Shown here: positions 5,217-5,883 of the stretch, piece by piece
Position numbering within the stretch: position 1 is the first letter of the stretch
How the letters are laid out: each line of letters opens with the position of its first letter
Assembly: GCA_002407725.1 (NCBI GenBank)
Contig: DHOD01000133.1
Location: 1-5,883, forward strand
Reading direction: 5' to 3'
Origin: Christensenella sp. UBA5399
Lineage (GTDB): Bacteria > Bacillota > Clostridia > Christensenellales > Christensenellaceae
Length of the DNA: 5,883 nucleotides
Program-made: the position numbers and the translations under genes
Notes under the pieces: generated by a model
The model's input: only the letters and a program-made list of their open reading frames with translations
The model's database searches: none
What the model was told of the DNA's origin: nothing

Positions 5217-5883
5217 TAATATAACTTTTTTGTTGATCCCACAAAATCACGCAGGTATTGGAAATCTGCTTTGCCTTGGTGATTGTCGTATCCAACTCCA
5301 CCTGCTTCTCCAGGTCGCCGGTAGCGGTATAGATGTAAACGGTGGAATCAGAAAAAGCGTACATTCTGTTCTGTGTGACGGCAACCGAGAAAACATTCCA
5401 TGGAAGCCGTATGTGGATATACGATAAGTCACCGGAATACAGCTTAACGGTATCGATGTCGTTAATGGTGGTACGCGGGATATATGCCAACTTCACCGTT
5501 TGGGACACAAGGCTCGCCCCCGCGTTCTTCCAGCCGTAAATCCCCTGCTCCGCCTGCTGTTCCCCAAAATAGGTGTAGGAGGTCAGGGCGTTTGTTCCCC
5601 CGGCAAAAATTGCGCTGTCGGTCACAAAAACGTCTTCCACAATCTGCGAGTTGACAGGAATGCTGTTGGTCATACTGCCATCCGCCATGTATGTGGTGAT
5701 GTACGATACAGGCACAACGCCGGATGTATCCAGCTCCAGCACCCAAAGCATGTCGGAATCGCCGTGAAAACCAAAATCGACAACCTCATAACTGAAACGG
5801 GTGTTGCCTGTCTGCTCGCCCGCGGCGTTAAACAAGCTGATGTAGTATTGTGTACCACCCTGCTCCGTCACATTGGTGGATAC
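5203..5883 (-). CDS. Partial beta-rich, propeller-like protein, possibly DUF5711 family (5' end outside window)
   Basis: The frame is open to the right edge of the window, with VSTN preceding the GTG at 5871, so that GTG is internal and the N-terminus is missing. The 226 visible residues are beta-rich with repeated blade-like units: YYISLFNAAGEQTGN (13-27), MLWVLELDTSGVVPVSYITT (45-64), DVFVTDSAIFAGGTNALTSY (84-103), SVAVTQNRMYAFSDSTVYIY (166-185) and TCVILWDQQKSYIMQL (210-225). The alternation of hydrophobic strands, SD/GD turns and the closing strand suggest a WD40/PQQ-like propeller. From the pattern and the neighbouring CvpA-family gene I think of DUF5711, a Firmicutes family that usually has one N-terminal membrane anchor and an extracellular propeller. 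That is recollection plus inference, since no decisive motif is visible. It precedes the CvpA gene by 46 bp on the same strand. Function is unknown. Confidence 0.8.
   Translation of the reverse strand, partial: VSTNVTEQGGTQYYISLFNAAGEQTGNTRFSYEVVDFGFHGDSDMLWVLELDTSGVVPVSYITTYMADGSMTNSIPVNSQIVEDVFVTDSAIFAGGTNALTSYTYFGEQQAEQGIYGWKNAGASLVSQTVKLAYIPRTTINDIDTVKLYSGDLSYIHIRLPWNVFSVAVTQNRMYAFSDSTVYIYTATGDLEKQVELDTTITKAKQISNTCVILWDQQKSYIMQLT

Noticed and set aside
5410..5420. DnaA-box-like TGTGGATAT
   Set aside because: A single one-mismatch site inside a coding region with no cluster nearby; no origin is visible in this window.

Overview
The window looks like an origin-proximal chromosome segment of a low-to-mid GC Bacillota, most likely a member of the Clostridia. 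The gene order mnmG - rsmG - parA - parB is the classical replication-origin neighbourhood of that phylum. The ParA and ParB proteins resemble B. subtilis Soj and Spo0J throughout, and a perfect 16-bp parS site of the Firmicutes type lies between mnmG and rsmG. I cannot name a genus from the sequence alone.

Left part (1-4141, all + strand): the 3' two thirds of mnmG runs in from the window edge. A 332-bp spacer follows. It holds parS, then an unusually structured segment of about 270 bp with imperfect terminal inverted repeats and a cloverleaf-like fold, which may be a MITE-like insertion or a structured RNA. Next is rsmG, then a 226-bp spacer. That spacer has a good promoter overlapping the rsmG stop codon, mutually exclusive hairpins and a canonical intrinsic terminator about 85 bp before parA, so it may encode an attenuator or a short RNA. 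parA and parB overlap by an ATGA junction and end at a strong terminator.

Right part (4142-5883, all - strand, convergent with parAB): a short lipoprotein gene of 40 codons lies at 4186-4308, with an operator-like inverted repeat upstream of it. A separate unit comprises a partial gene for a beta-rich, propeller-like protein (possibly DUF5711 family), then a CvpA-family membrane protein gene and its terminator.

How the genes relate: MnmG and RsmG are RNA modification enzymes (tRNA wobble uridine and 16S rRNA G527). ParA, ParB and parS form a complete chromosome partition module, so ParB made here can load on a site lying about 2 kb upstream of its own gene. No noc gene lies between rsmG and parA. 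The - strand genes appear to be unrelated envelope functions. The most promising undescribed elements are the structured spacer next to parS and the leader upstream of parA.
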